DNA from: DAOMFM01 sp035429825
Lineage (GTDB): Bacteria; Acidobacteriota; Blastocatellia; UBA7656; JADIYM01
Reading direction: 5' to 3'
Assembly (NCBI GenBank): GCA_044224215.1
Contig: JBGAKX010000004.1
Span: forward strand, 1-64,000
DNA: 64,000 nt
Of the stretch, positions 19,877-28,185 are shown in pieces. How positions within the stretch are numbered: position 1 is the first letter of the stretch; every line of letters starts with the position of its first letter. The position numbers and the translations under genes are program-made. Under the pieces are notes generated by a model. That model was not told where the DNA came from. It was given only the letters and a program-made list of their open reading frames with translations, and made no database searches.

Positions 19877-21682
19877 TTGAGGATCACGCGCCACCGAATT
19901 CCGGCGGTTCTCCTCACGCTCGTTGTGGGGCTGTGGGCGAGCGTCGGAACGTCGCTGCACGCCGCTCGCGTCGAAGAGCACGACCGCACGCTTCCCGAGC
20001 GCATCTACGCGAGCGCCGCGAGCGAGGAAGCTGCGCTCAAGCAGCGCGCGTTCGAGGATCGCTCGCCCGACGACTATCCGCGCGTGATCGACCTCTATCG
20101 CCAGGTCACGCAGGCGTCGACCGTCGCCGAGCTTCGCGACCGGGCCGAAATGCGAATGGCCGATCTGACACGCGAAATGGCGCTCAGGACCGGCGACGCG
20201 GCACAGTTCGTCGAATCGATCGATCTCTACCGGCGGCTGGTCATCAACAGCCCCGACAGCCCGTATCTCGGCGAAGCGCTGACGGCGATCGCCGACATCT
20301 ATGAGCGGCAGATCCAGGACGTCGACGGCGCGATGGCGGCGTATCGCGAGATCGCCCGCCGTTTCCCGCATTCCGTATCGGGTCGCGAGGCGGACGCGAA
20401 TCTCGCGCGGCTCGATCCGAGCATGTCCGGCGGCGACACGGGAACCGACATCATCGGGACGGTGACGACGCCCGGCGCCGAGATTGCCGTGGTCACCAGC
20501 GCCGACACGCCGGTTGCTGGACGTGTCGTCAACATCCGCTCGTTCGCCGGTCCGGACTACGCTCGAATCGTCGTCGACCTCAACCGCGGCATTCAGTACA
20601 ACGAGAAACGCGACGGCACGCGCGTCAGCTACCACCTTCCGGGAGTCGAGCTGTCGCAGACGCTTGTCGGCCGCCGGCTGTCGACGCCGCGCGGCAGCAT
20701 CCTGCGCGGGATGCAGGTGCAGCAGATGGGCGACGGTGTGGACATCTCGCTCGATCTCGCAAAGCTCGACTCGGCGTCGGCGTTCATGATGGACGATCCC
20801 TCGAGGTTGATCATCGACCTTCGCGGCGGCGGCGCACGGCTGCCCGGCGATCTCGCGCCGCGCTCCGCGTCACCCGGCGGACCCGTTTCACTCGATGCGG
20901 CAGGTCTCGACGTCGCGGGTCTCGCGCCCTCGCGCGGTGCGCAGCCCGACATTCCCGCTCCGCCGGCGCCACTTGCGCCCGGGCTCTCGCCCGGGCCCTC
21001 GGGCGCGCCCCGCGAAGCGCGCGGACCCGTGCGGTGCATCGTGCTCGACCCGGGCCACGGCGGGCAGGACACGGGCACGATCGGACCGGGAGGGCTCGCG
21101 GAGAAGGACGTCTGTCTCGACATCGCGCGTCGCCTGCGCGCGTCACTGCGCGCGGAATTGCCTGGCGTCGAGATCATCATGACTCGGGACAGCGACCGGT
21201 TCGTGTCGCTCGAAGAGCGCACCGCGATCGCGAATGCGCGCAACGCCGACCTGTTCATCTCGGTCCACGCGAACGCCAGCCAGCAGTCGTCGGCGAGCGG
21301 TGTCGAGACGTTCGTGCTCGATCCGTCGGCGGCGCCCCAGGCGGCGCAGCCTGCAAAGGAGAAGGACCCGTCGCAGGCGTACGCGCGCGTGACGTTCGCG
21401 TCCCAGTTCGCCGAGTCGCGGGCGCTTGCCGGCTACGTCCAGGGGAGCCTCGTTCGCGGAATCAGCGCGAAGAGCCCGAGCTCGGCAAAGGACCGTGGCA
21501 TCAAGCACGCGTCGTTTGCCGTGCTGCGCGGCGCGCGCATGCCGAGCATCCTCGCCGAGGTGTCGTTCGTGTCGAACCCCGACGACGAAAACAGGTTGAG
21601 GACGCCGGCGTTCCGGCAGAAGATTGCAGCGTCGTTGACGGCCGGAATTCGCGGTTACGTGCGAGCCGTCGGCTCGTCCTGA
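19877..21682 (+). CDS. N-acetylmuramoyl-L-alanine amidase with TPR-like and AMIN domains
   Basis: This Amidase_3 enzyme cuts the bond between MurNAc and the stem peptide. Of about 601 residues, 1-30 form a signal peptide, 40-180 are helical TPR-like repeats, 215-320 are an AMIN domain that targets division sites, 350-385 are a Pro-rich linker, and 386-601 are the catalytic domain. Zinc ligands are His394 (DPGHGG), Glu409 and His464 (SVHANA); Glu561 (AEVSFVSN) is catalytic. I chose the TTG at 19877 because GGAG lies 9 nt upstream and the signal peptide begins there; an ATG at 19712 would overlap the previous gene. AmiC-type domain order suggests a role in cell separation. Confidence 0.85.
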   Translation: MRITRHRIPAVLLTLVVGLWASVGTSLHAARVEEHDRTLPERIYASAASEEAALKQRAFEDRSPDDYPRVIDLYRQVTQASTVAELRDRAEMRMADLTREMALRTGDAAQFVESIDLYRRLVINSPDSPYLGEALTAIADIYERQIQDVDGAMAAYREIARRFPHSVSGREADANLARLDPSMSGGDTGTDIIGTVTTPGAEIAVVTSADTPVAGRVVNIRSFAGPDYARIVVDLNRGIQYNEKRDGTRVSYHLPGVELSQTLVGRRLSTPRGSILRGMQVQQMGDGVDISLDLAKLDSASAFMMDDPSRLIIDLRGGGARLPGDLAPRSASPGGPVSLDAAGLDVAGLAPSRGAQPDIPAPPAPLAPGLSPGPSGAPREARGPVRCIVLDPGHGGQDTGTIGPGGLAEKDVCLDIARRLRASLRAELPGVEIIMTRDSDRFVSLEERTAIANARNADLFISVHANASQQSSASGVETFVLDPSAAPQAAQPAKEKDPSQAYARVTFASQFAESRALAGYVQGSLVRGISAKSPSSAKDRGIKHASFAVLRGARMPSILAEVSFVSNPDDENRLRTPAFRQKIAASLTAGIRGYVRAVGSS

Positions 21683-21709
21683 TCGTCGCGCCACGAGGAG
21701 TCCCCAGAC

Positions 21710-22090
21710 ATGGAAAGCAACGCAAGCCCGGTCCGCGTGCGGTTGAGCGACGCGCTCTTTACGACGATCCGCGCGGCCGTCGAAACGGATGCCAGCCACC
21801 AGCGCAGGATCATTCTCTACACGTCGTTCGGCGTCGTGCGCGGAACGGTCTCGGCCGCCGCGTTCGGCGAGACGAACCGGATGGCGGACACCCGCCTCGA
21901 GAACACCAGCCGCGTCGTGATCGATCCGGATGTGATCGAGCTCGAGCAGTGCACGGTCGAGCACTCGTCGAATCATCTTCCGACAGGGATGTTCGACCGC
22001 CTGTTCGTGCGCGTCGACGACGTCCGCGGCTTTGCGATCGACGATGGCTCGGGCGGCTGGCAGAAGGACAGGGCCGCGGATTCGCGCTGA
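21710..22090 (+). CDS. Conserved-looking protein of unknown function
   Basis: The 126-residue protein is soluble and acidic, with no signal peptide or membrane segment. It contains YTSFGVVRGTVS and LPTGMFDRLFVRVDDVRG but no motif I recognise. It starts 27 bp after the amidase and has no clear terminator between them, so it may be the last gene of that unit. It ends 15 bp from the convergent ABC exporter operon. A short beta-rich fold is likely. Confidence 0.55.
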   Translation: MESNASPVRVRLSDALFTTIRAAVETDASHQRRIILYTSFGVVRGTVSAAAFGETNRMADTRLENTSRVVIDPDVIELEQCTVEHSSNHLPTGMFDRLFVRVDDVRGFAIDDGSGGWQKDRAADSR

Positions 22091-22105
22091 CCGGCGGCGT
22101 GTCCC

Positions 22106-22807
22106 TTAAGCGTCGGTCCGCTCGAGCGCGTTCTCGACCAGCAGTCCCTTCTCGAGGTGCAGCTGGCGCTTGGCAAAGCCGGCGGCGTGCGGATCGTGCG
22201 TCACCATCACGATCGTCTTGTTCAGCTGCTGGTTGAGCGTCGCCAGGATCGTCATCACCTCTTCACCGCTTCGCGCGTCGAGGTTGCCCGTAGGCTCGTC
22301 GGCAAGAATGATGTCCGGGTCCACGACGATCGCCCGTGCGATCGCGACGCGCTGCTCCTGTCCGCCCGAGAGCTGCTTGGGCCGGTGATCCATCCGATCC
22401 GACAGCCCCACGAGCTCGAGCGCCGTGTCGACGCTTCGCTTGCGGTCGGACTTGGAGAGCCCTGTCAGGAGCAGCGGCAGCTCCACGTTCTCGAACGCTG
22501 TCAGCACCGGAATCAGGTTGAACGACTGGAAGATGTACCCGACGTGCCGGTTGCGCCACTGCGCGAGCTGGCTTTCGCTCAGGTTGCCGAGGTTCGTATC
22601 CATCACCGACACGTCGCCCGAGGTCGGCCGGTCGATCCCCGCGACAAGGTTGAGCAGCGTGGACTTCCCCGATCCCGACGGCCCCATCAGCGCAAGAAAC
22701 TCGCCGCGTGGAATGTCGAGGTCGACATTGTCCAGCGCAAGGACCTCGAACTTGTCGCGCGTATACAGCTTTGTCACGCCCCGCAGCCTGCCAACCAGAT
22801 CACTCAT
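22106..22807 (-). CDS. MacB-type ABC transporter ATPase
   Basis: The 233-residue ATPase has Walker A GPSGSGKST, Q-loop FQSFNLIP, signature LSGGQEQR, Walker B IILADEPTGNLD and the switch His in VTHDP. It is the last gene of an operon with two MacB-like permeases and an HlyD-type adaptor. Together they form a tripartite-type exporter (mechanotransmission family). The substrate may be a drug, peptide or lipid; nothing in the sequence shows which. No TolC gene is nearby. The ATPase is separate from the permeases, unlike MacB itself. Confidence 0.88.
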   Translation of the reverse strand: MSDLVGRLRGVTKLYTRDKFEVLALDNVDLDIPRGEFLALMGPSGSGKSTLLNLVAGIDRPTSGDVSVMDTNLGNLSESQLAQWRNRHVGYIFQSFNLIPVLTAFENVELPLLLTGLSKSDRKRSVDTALELVGLSDRMDHRPKQLSGGQEQRVAIARAIVVDPDIILADEPTGNLDARSGEEVMTILATLNQQLNKTIVMVTHDPHAAGFAKRQLHLEKGLLVENALERTDA

Positions 22808-22822
22808 AGACCCCTCGCATCC

Positions 22823-24190
22823 TTATTGACCTTCGATCCGCACATGGTCGCCGTCGCCGAGCGACTCGGCATTCTTCGTCACGACGCGCTCGCCGCCCGC
22901 CAGTCCGTCCAGGACGTAGAACCGGTCGCCGGACGCCTCACCCTTCCGAATCGTCCGCATCTCGACCCGATCGCCCTTCACGACGAACACAAAATCGCTT
23001 CCGCCGCGCGACACGACCGCAGCGGCAGGCACCAGGACGCGTGACACGGCCTGCGTCGCTTCTGGCGCCTTCTGCTGCGGAGCCAGAAAATTCACGCGAG
23101 CGTTCATCTCGGGCCGCAACTGCTCGTCGGGATTCTCGACCTTGACCTTTATCTGCACCGTCGCCTTTGCGCGATTCGCCTCGGGCGCGATCTCTTCGAT
23201 GAAGCCCTTGTAGCGCAGGTTCGGATACGCCTCGGGGATGATCTCTGCCGGCTGGTCCATCTTCAGCTTCGAGAAGTCCGCCTGGCTGATGTCGAGCTCG
23301 ATCTGGAGATCGTTGAGGTCGGCGAGCGAAACGACCGCCGTCCGCGTTCCGCTGTCGCCGAACGCGGACGGGCTGACCATCTCGCCCAGTTCGACGATGC
23401 GCTGCAGCACCGTTCCCGTCACAGGCGCCGTGATAACGGTGTTGGCAAGCTGTGTCTCGGCGTACGCCAGTGCAGCCTTCATCTGGTCGACCTCGGCCGC
23501 GGCTGCGCGCACCTGCTCCTCTCGCGGTCCAAGGTCCGTCAGCTTGCTCGACTCGCGGGCCGTTTCGAGCTGCGATCGCGCGACATCGCGCCGGGCCTGC
23601 GCGCGATCGAACTCGGCCTTTGACGTCACGCCGGCGCGATACAGCTGTTCGACGCGACCGAACTCGAGCTCGGCGTCGCGCAGGTTCGCCTCGGCCTGCG
23701 AGACCGTCGCGCGGTCGCGTTGCTTCTCCTGAGGACGCGAGCCCGACTTCAGCTCGTCGAGTCGCGCTTGGGCGAGCGCGACGTTTGCGCGTGCCTGCGC
23801 GACCTGCGTGCGAAACTCGCTGTCCTCAAGCCGGACGAGCACCTGGCCCTTCTCCACCTTGTCGCCCTTGTCGACGCCGATCCACTCGACGCGGCCGAGG
23901 ACCTTTGAGCCGACCGCGATGCGGTGCGCCGCGACAACATACCCGCTTACGGTGAGCACGGTGTCGCCCGCCGCGGCGCCGCCGGACTCGACCGTGACAT
24001 CGGCCACCGTGACCGTTCGCGACCTGTTTAGAAAGAGGTACGCCGACACCGCCACCACGGCGACCACGATGGACAACCCGAGCAGCGCCATGCGCGGCAC
24101 GCCCTGCTTGTTGTTGCCCGAGCCGCCCGGCGAGCGGTCGATCCGCAGGCTCTTCAGACGCTCGTCAAGTGATCTGTTGTCGACAGCCAT
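22823..24190 (-). CDS. HlyD/MacA-type periplasmic adaptor protein
   Basis: Adaptor subunits link an inner-membrane exporter to an outer-membrane channel. The 455-residue protein has a membrane anchor (about 35-53), a lipoyl-like half (GKVLGRVEWIGVDKGDKVEKG-type turn near residues 95-115), a long coiled-coil hairpin (about 125-235), the second lipoyl half (ITAPVTGTVLQR) and beta-barrel and membrane-proximal domains. AAAGGGAG precedes the ATG at 24190. It lies 15 bp from the ATPase and 40 bp from the permease gene. The long hairpin is consistent with contact to a TolC-like channel encoded elsewhere. Confidence 0.88.
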   Translation of the reverse strand: MAVDNRSLDERLKSLRIDRSPGGSGNNKQGVPRMALLGLSIVVAVVAVSAYLFLNRSRTVTVADVTVESGGAAAGDTVLTVSGYVVAAHRIAVGSKVLGRVEWIGVDKGDKVEKGQVLVRLEDSEFRTQVAQARANVALAQARLDELKSGSRPQEKQRDRATVSQAEANLRDAELEFGRVEQLYRAGVTSKAEFDRAQARRDVARSQLETARESSKLTDLGPREEQVRAAAAEVDQMKAALAYAETQLANTVITAPVTGTVLQRIVELGEMVSPSAFGDSGTRTAVVSLADLNDLQIELDISQADFSKLKMDQPAEIIPEAYPNLRYKGFIEEIAPEANRAKATVQIKVKVENPDEQLRPEMNARVNFLAPQQKAPEATQAVSRVLVPAAAVVSRGGSDFVFVVKGDRVEMRTIRKGEASGDRFYVLDGLAGGERVVTKNAESLGDGDHVRIEGQ

Positions 24191-24230
24191 GACTCCCTTT
24201 TCCGGTCGGGCCGCGCGCCCGGCTGCTCAG

Positions 24231-25394
24231 CTACGACTCGCGCAAGGCATCGACGATCTTGTAACGCGACGCCCGTATGGACGGAAGCAGGGAGCCGAGC
24301 AGCCCGATCCCGCCTCCGAATATGAGTCCCGCGAACATCAACGACGGCGTCAACCTGAAGTTGAACGCGATCTCGCTGAATGTCTGGAAATTGCTCGTGC
24401 CCGTCGAGACGAGGTTGAGCGGCAACGCGAGCAGAATCCCGATCGCGACGCCGAGCAGCGCGATCGCCACGGACTCGAGCACGAATGACACGAGGATGCT
24501 GATTCGACCAAAACCGAGAACGCGCAGCGTTCCGATCTCTCTCGTGCGGTTGGCGACCGTTGCGTACATCGTGTTCATCCCGGCAAACCCCGCGCCGATC
24601 GCCATGATGAGCGCAATGAACGTGCCGAGACCCTTGATCGCACCCGACGTCGGTCCCTGCTGATCCTCGTACCACTTCAGCTCGGATACGGCCTTGAGCT
24701 GCAGTCGCTGATCATCGGTGATCCGCTTGGACAGCGCCTCGAGCGCCGCCTGATCTTTCGCCCGCAACAGCACCGACGAGTACGACGGTCGGTTCATCGC
24801 GTTCTTGAGGGCATTTCCGTCGACCCAGATCTCGGACTCGAACGCCTTGCCGCCGGCGTCAAAGATCCCGACGACGGTAAACTCGGACGCCTGGATCTTG
24901 AACTTGTCGCCGATGCCGAGCGCCTGGAACCTGTCGGCGATACGCTGCGACACGATCGCTTCGGCAAGCCCGGGCGTGAACGTGCGGCCTTCGACGATCT
25001 TGAACCCGGAACGGAGCTCGTTCGACTTCGGGCCGACGCCGCGGATCGTCACATTCGAGCCCTGTGCCTGGCCCTTCCGGGCGCGATAGATCAGCGTGAT
25101 CGCCTCGGGCGCAACCATCGGCTCGCCATTCGCCGTTGCGACGCCGTCGAGAAACTTGATCGTGTCGAGGTTCTCCTGGCTCACATCGCTCGTGAGCTCC
25201 GCTGTGCTGCCGTTGCGAACGACGATCAGGTTCAGCGGCTCGCCGCTCGACGACAGGGTCATGTCGATGCCCTGCGCGAGCGCCATCACCATCAGGAACA
25301 CGGCCACGGTGATTCCGATGCTGAGCGCCGTCGAGATCGTCGTCCCCTTGCGGACAAAGATGTTCCGAATGTTGTACTTCAGCGGAAGCGCCAT
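24231..25394 (-). CDS. MacB-like ABC transporter permease 2
   Basis: The 387-residue permease has one N-terminal membrane segment (about 20-42), a periplasmic MacB core domain (about 45-260) and three C-terminal segments with the FtsX-like motif ANRTREIGTLRVLGF. It ends in KIVDALRES, like other family members. The true start is the ATG at 25394, which shares its A with the TAA of the other permease (TAATG), so translation is coupled. A longer reading to 26165 is out of frame with the neighbouring gene and has no family content. Confidence 0.87.
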   Translation of the reverse strand: MALPLKYNIRNIFVRKGTTISTALSIGITVAVFLMVMALAQGIDMTLSSSGEPLNLIVVRNGSTAELTSDVSQENLDTIKFLDGVATANGEPMVAPEAITLIYRARKGQAQGSNVTIRGVGPKSNELRSGFKIVEGRTFTPGLAEAIVSQRIADRFQALGIGDKFKIQASEFTVVGIFDAGGKAFESEIWVDGNALKNAMNRPSYSSVLLRAKDQAALEALSKRITDDQRLQLKAVSELKWYEDQQGPTSGAIKGLGTFIALIMAIGAGFAGMNTMYATVANRTREIGTLRVLGFGRISILVSFVLESVAIALLGVAIGILLALPLNLVSTGTSNFQTFSEIAFNFRLTPSLMFAGLIFGGGIGLLGSLLPSIRASRYKIVDALRES

Positions 25395-26533
25395 TACTCG
25401 ACCCTTCGGAGCGCTTCCGCGATCGTCATGTTCGACACGCGGAACGCGGAATACGCGACACTGAAGACACCGACGAGCACGGCTCCCACGAACGCGGCGA
25501 CAAGCGTCTGTGTATCGGGCCTGAACGACATGAAGTTCGGAATGTAGAGGCTGAGGTCGACCATGTTGAACGCCAGCGCCGCCCCGCCGATGCCGACAAA
25601 GGCGCCAATCAACGCGAGGACGAGTGCCTCGCCGACGAACAGCATCGCAATCGTGCCGCGCTGGAACCCGAGCGCCTTGAGCGTGCCCACCTCGCGCGTG
25701 CGCTCGCGAACGGTCATCGCCATCGAACTGCCCATCACGAGCAGCAGCGAGAACGTGATCGCGCCGATGATGCCGTACATGAACTGCTTCACGCCGCCGA
25801 GCATCGTCTCGAAGCTGATCGCGAATTCGCGCTCGGTCTCGGTCTTCGTGGGAGCGTCCGTGTTGACGAACATCGCGTCGACCGCCTGGGCGATCTTCGG
25901 CACGTCGTCGACGGTCTTTGCCACGATGCCGAGCGTGCCGACCCTGTCCTTGGCATACGACGGGTTCAGTTCGTTGAAGTAGTCGTAGTGAAAGAACAGC
26001 GTCTTCTCGTCGGATCCGGTATAAATCCCGGTGATGTAGAGCTCGACCTCGGTGTTGTAGATCGGGCTCTTGAGCGTGATCCTCTGGCCCTCGGTAAAGT
26101 TGTAGAGCTTGGCGAGCTTTGCACCGACGATCGCGCCTTGCCGGTTCTTCACGAACGCGTCCCACTGGGCGTCGGACATGACCAGCTCGGGCTGATATTC
26201 ACGAAGCGTCTTGTCGTCGACGGCGAACTGGGCAAAGAAATTCTTCTCGTCGATGTAGACGCCCCCGTACCAGCAGTACGGCGTCGCCAGCTTGACGCCC
26301 GGGACGGCAGCGACCTTGTCACGATACGCGTAGGGGAAATCGAACGTGAGCGAGACGGCGTGCCGCGACACCAGTCGGAGCGGATTCGCCGAGGCGCTTC
26401 CGCGATGCAACTCCGTGAGGACCGTCGCGAGCGTGATGATGAGGAACAGCGACACCGCAAGGCTCGAGACGGTCAGTAGCGTGCGACGCTTGTTTCGAAG
26501 GATGTTCTTGAAGATCAGCTTCCCGTACTTCAT
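25394..26533 (-). CDS. MacB-like ABC transporter permease 1
   Basis: This 379-residue protein is the first gene of the exporter operon. It has the same plan as its neighbour: a membrane segment at about 20-43, a periplasmic domain (about 45-255) and three C-terminal segments with TVRERTREVGTLKALGF. It ends VSNMTIAEALRRVE. The two permeases are only distantly similar, so they probably form a heterodimer. Upstream is a 317-bp gap with a family A repeat half. Substrate is not indicated. Confidence 0.87.
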   Translation of the reverse strand: MKYGKLIFKNILRNKRRTLLTVSSLAVSLFLIITLATVLTELHRGSASANPLRLVSRHAVSLTFDFPYAYRDKVAAVPGVKLATPYCWYGGVYIDEKNFFAQFAVDDKTLREYQPELVMSDAQWDAFVKNRQGAIVGAKLAKLYNFTEGQRITLKSPIYNTEVELYITGIYTGSDEKTLFFHYDYFNELNPSYAKDRVGTLGIVAKTVDDVPKIAQAVDAMFVNTDAPTKTETEREFAISFETMLGGVKQFMYGIIGAITFSLLLVMGSSMAMTVRERTREVGTLKALGFQRGTIAMLFVGEALVLALIGAFVGIGGAALAFNMVDLSLYIPNFMSFRPDTQTLVAAFVGAVLVGVFSVAYSAFRVSNMTIAEALRRVE

Positions 26534-26850
26534 GCAGTCCCTCCGTCAGCCCACACAAAGCGAACGCACCGCCGGCGGATCGCTTACGAACGGTCCTACG
26601 TGCCCCCCCGGAAACAGGCGCAAGTGTGACCGGATTTGCGCGGTGTCGCAAGTGCGGCCCGGACGGTGCGCGACACCGCCCAACCCCGAATCGGAGCTGA
26701 GTGCGGTAGCGCTCAGGCCCCAACGTCAAACGGCGAAACTCGGGTTCTCCCCCGATCCCTCACGGGATCGGCTCTGCGTGTCCGCGCACTCATATTCGAC
26801 GCGATCTGCTGTGATATGCTGCGTCGGTTTCGGATCGGACGCGACACTGC
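26534..26850. other. Intergenic region between exporter operon and cmk
   Basis: This 317-bp gap separates the divergent exporter operon and cmk. I see no gene. It contains a family A half element (26748-26779) and a TATGCT -10-like box at 26815-26820, 30 nt before the cmk start, without a convincing -35 box. Confidence 0.5.
26748..26779. repeat. REP-like family A, right-arm copy
   Basis: CCCCCGATCCCTCACGGGAT with the following CGGCTCTGCGT matches the right arms at 1289-1319 and 41095-41121, with one changed loop base. The left arm is missing here. It forms an 8-bp hairpin (CCGATCCC/GGGATCGG). Confidence 0.7.
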
Positions 26851-27519
26851 ATGAAACGCCTTGTCATCGCCATCGACGGACCCACGGCAGCCGGCAAGAG
26901 CACGGCCGGACGTTCGCTTGCGGCGAAACTCGGGTACGTCTACATCGACTCCGGCGCGATGTATCGGGCGGTCGGATGGAAGGCGATCGCCGATGGCGTG
27001 GCGCTCGACGACGACGCCGCGTTGACCGCGCTCGCGTCGCGAATCCGGATCGGACTCGGCGGCGATCCTCAGCGACCAACCGTGACGGTTGACGGCCGCG
27101 ACGTCACGGCGCTCATCCGGACGCCAGCCGTCGACGCGGCAGCTTCGCGGGTCTCGGTCGTGCCGGGCGTTCGCGCGGCGATGGTCGCGCAGCAGCAGGA
27201 GCTCGGCCGCGACGGCGGCGTCGTCATGGACGGCCGCGACATCGGGACGCACGTCTTCCCGGACGCGGACGTGAAGTTCTTTCTGGTCGCGGATCCGTCA
27301 GAGCGCGCGCGCCGTCGCCACGACGAGAACGTCGCGCGTGGCCGCGACGAGTCGCTCGACACGACTCGCGCCGCGATCGACGAGCGCGACCATCGCGACA
27401 CGACGCGCGACGCCGCTCCGCTCCGCACGGCGGACGATTCGGTCTCCATCGACACGACGTCCCTTTCGCCTGACGCGCTCGTGGCCCGCATGCTTGAAAT
27501 AGTGGAGTCCCGCCGGTAG
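26851..27519 (+). CDS. cmk: Cytidylate kinase
   Basis: Cmk phosphorylates CMP and dCMP using ATP, for nucleotide recycling. The 222-residue length is normal. I see the P-loop IAIDGPTAAGKST (usual GPSGAGKGT, a mild variant), the CMP-binding YIDSGAMYRAV, and MDGRDIGTHVFPDADVKFFL with the LID region after it (ERARRRHDE). The gene starts a plus-strand run with ribE and the RibBA-like gene 33 bp on. The Ala-Ala variation in the P-loop keeps the essential Gly and Lys. Confidence 0.92.
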   Translation: MKRLVIAIDGPTAAGKSTAGRSLAAKLGYVYIDSGAMYRAVGWKAIADGVALDDDAALTALASRIRIGLGGDPQRPTVTVDGRDVTALIRTPAVDAAASRVSVVPGVRAAMVAQQQELGRDGGVVMDGRDIGTHVFPDADVKFFLVADPSERARRRHDENVARGRDESLDTTRAAIDERDHRDTTRDAAPLRTADDSVSIDTTSLSPDALVARMLEIVESRR

Positions 27520-27552
27520 ACTCACATGTCCGCAGAAGGCGTGGAAACTCCA

Positions 27553-28185
27553 ATGTTTACGGGGATCATCGAAGAGATCGGCCGCATCCGGCGCATCGCG
27601 CCAGCCGCCGGCGGCGCGCGCATCGAGGTCGAAGCGGCTCGCACGCTCGAGGGCGCGCGAGAGGGTGACTCGATCGCGACCGACGGTGTGTGTCTGACCG
27701 CCGTCCGGCTGTCCTCCGGATCGTTCGAAGCTGATTGCTCGGCCGAGACGCTCAGACTGACCTCGATCGGCGGCATGCGCGCCGGGGACCGCGTCAATCT
27801 CGAGCGGGCGCTTGCGCTCGGCGACCGCCTCGGCGGACATCTCGTGCAGGGCCACGTTGAAGGCGTCGGTCGCTTTGTCGGCCGCCGGCCCGAGGGCGAA
27901 TCGCAGATGTTGCGGTTCGAGTATCCCGCCGAGCTCGGACGCTACCTCGTGCACAAGGGCTCGATCGCGGTGAGCGGCATCAGCCTGACCGTCGCGGCGC
28001 TCGACGATCGATGGTTCGAGGTCGCGGTGATACCGGTCACGCTCGAGCGGACGACGCTCGGCGCGATGGAGATTGGCGCGCGTGTCAATCTCGAGACGGA
28101 CATGATCGCGAAGTATGTCGAAAGCCTGCTGAAGGCCGGTTTTTCGGATCTCGTGACGCGGCGACCGGCGAACTCACTATGCTAG
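27553..28185 (+). CDS. ribE: Riboflavin synthase, alpha subunit
   Basis: Riboflavin synthase converts two 6,7-dimethyl-8-ribityllumazine into riboflavin and a pyrimidine. The start at 27553 gives the canonical MFTGIIEEIG N-terminus; an ATG at 27526 would add 9 residues. The 210 residues form two tandem lumazine-binding barrels (about 1-95 and 98-195), each with a family block: the first has GVCLTAV and the second GISLTVA. HLVQGHVEGVG starts the second barrel. The stop overlaps the next gene by 7 bp (ATGCTAG). RibD and RibH are not in the window. No FMN riboswitch is visible upstream. Confidence 0.93.
   Translation: MFTGIIEEIGRIRRIAPAAGGARIEVEAARTLEGAREGDSIATDGVCLTAVRLSSGSFEADCSAETLRLTSIGGMRAGDRVNLERALALGDRLGGHLVQGHVEGVGRFVGRRPEGESQMLRFEYPAELGRYLVHKGSIAVSGISLTVAALDDRWFEVAVIPVTLERTTLGAMEIGARVNLETDMIAKYVESLLKAGFSDLVTRRPANSLC

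Noticed and set aside
25395..26165. N-terminal extension of the second exporter permease
   Set aside because: It overlaps the first permease out of frame. The start at 25394 with TAATG coupling fits the family.
27480..27552. FMN riboswitch before ribE
   Set aside because: The gap is only 33 bp and contains no conserved RFN stems.
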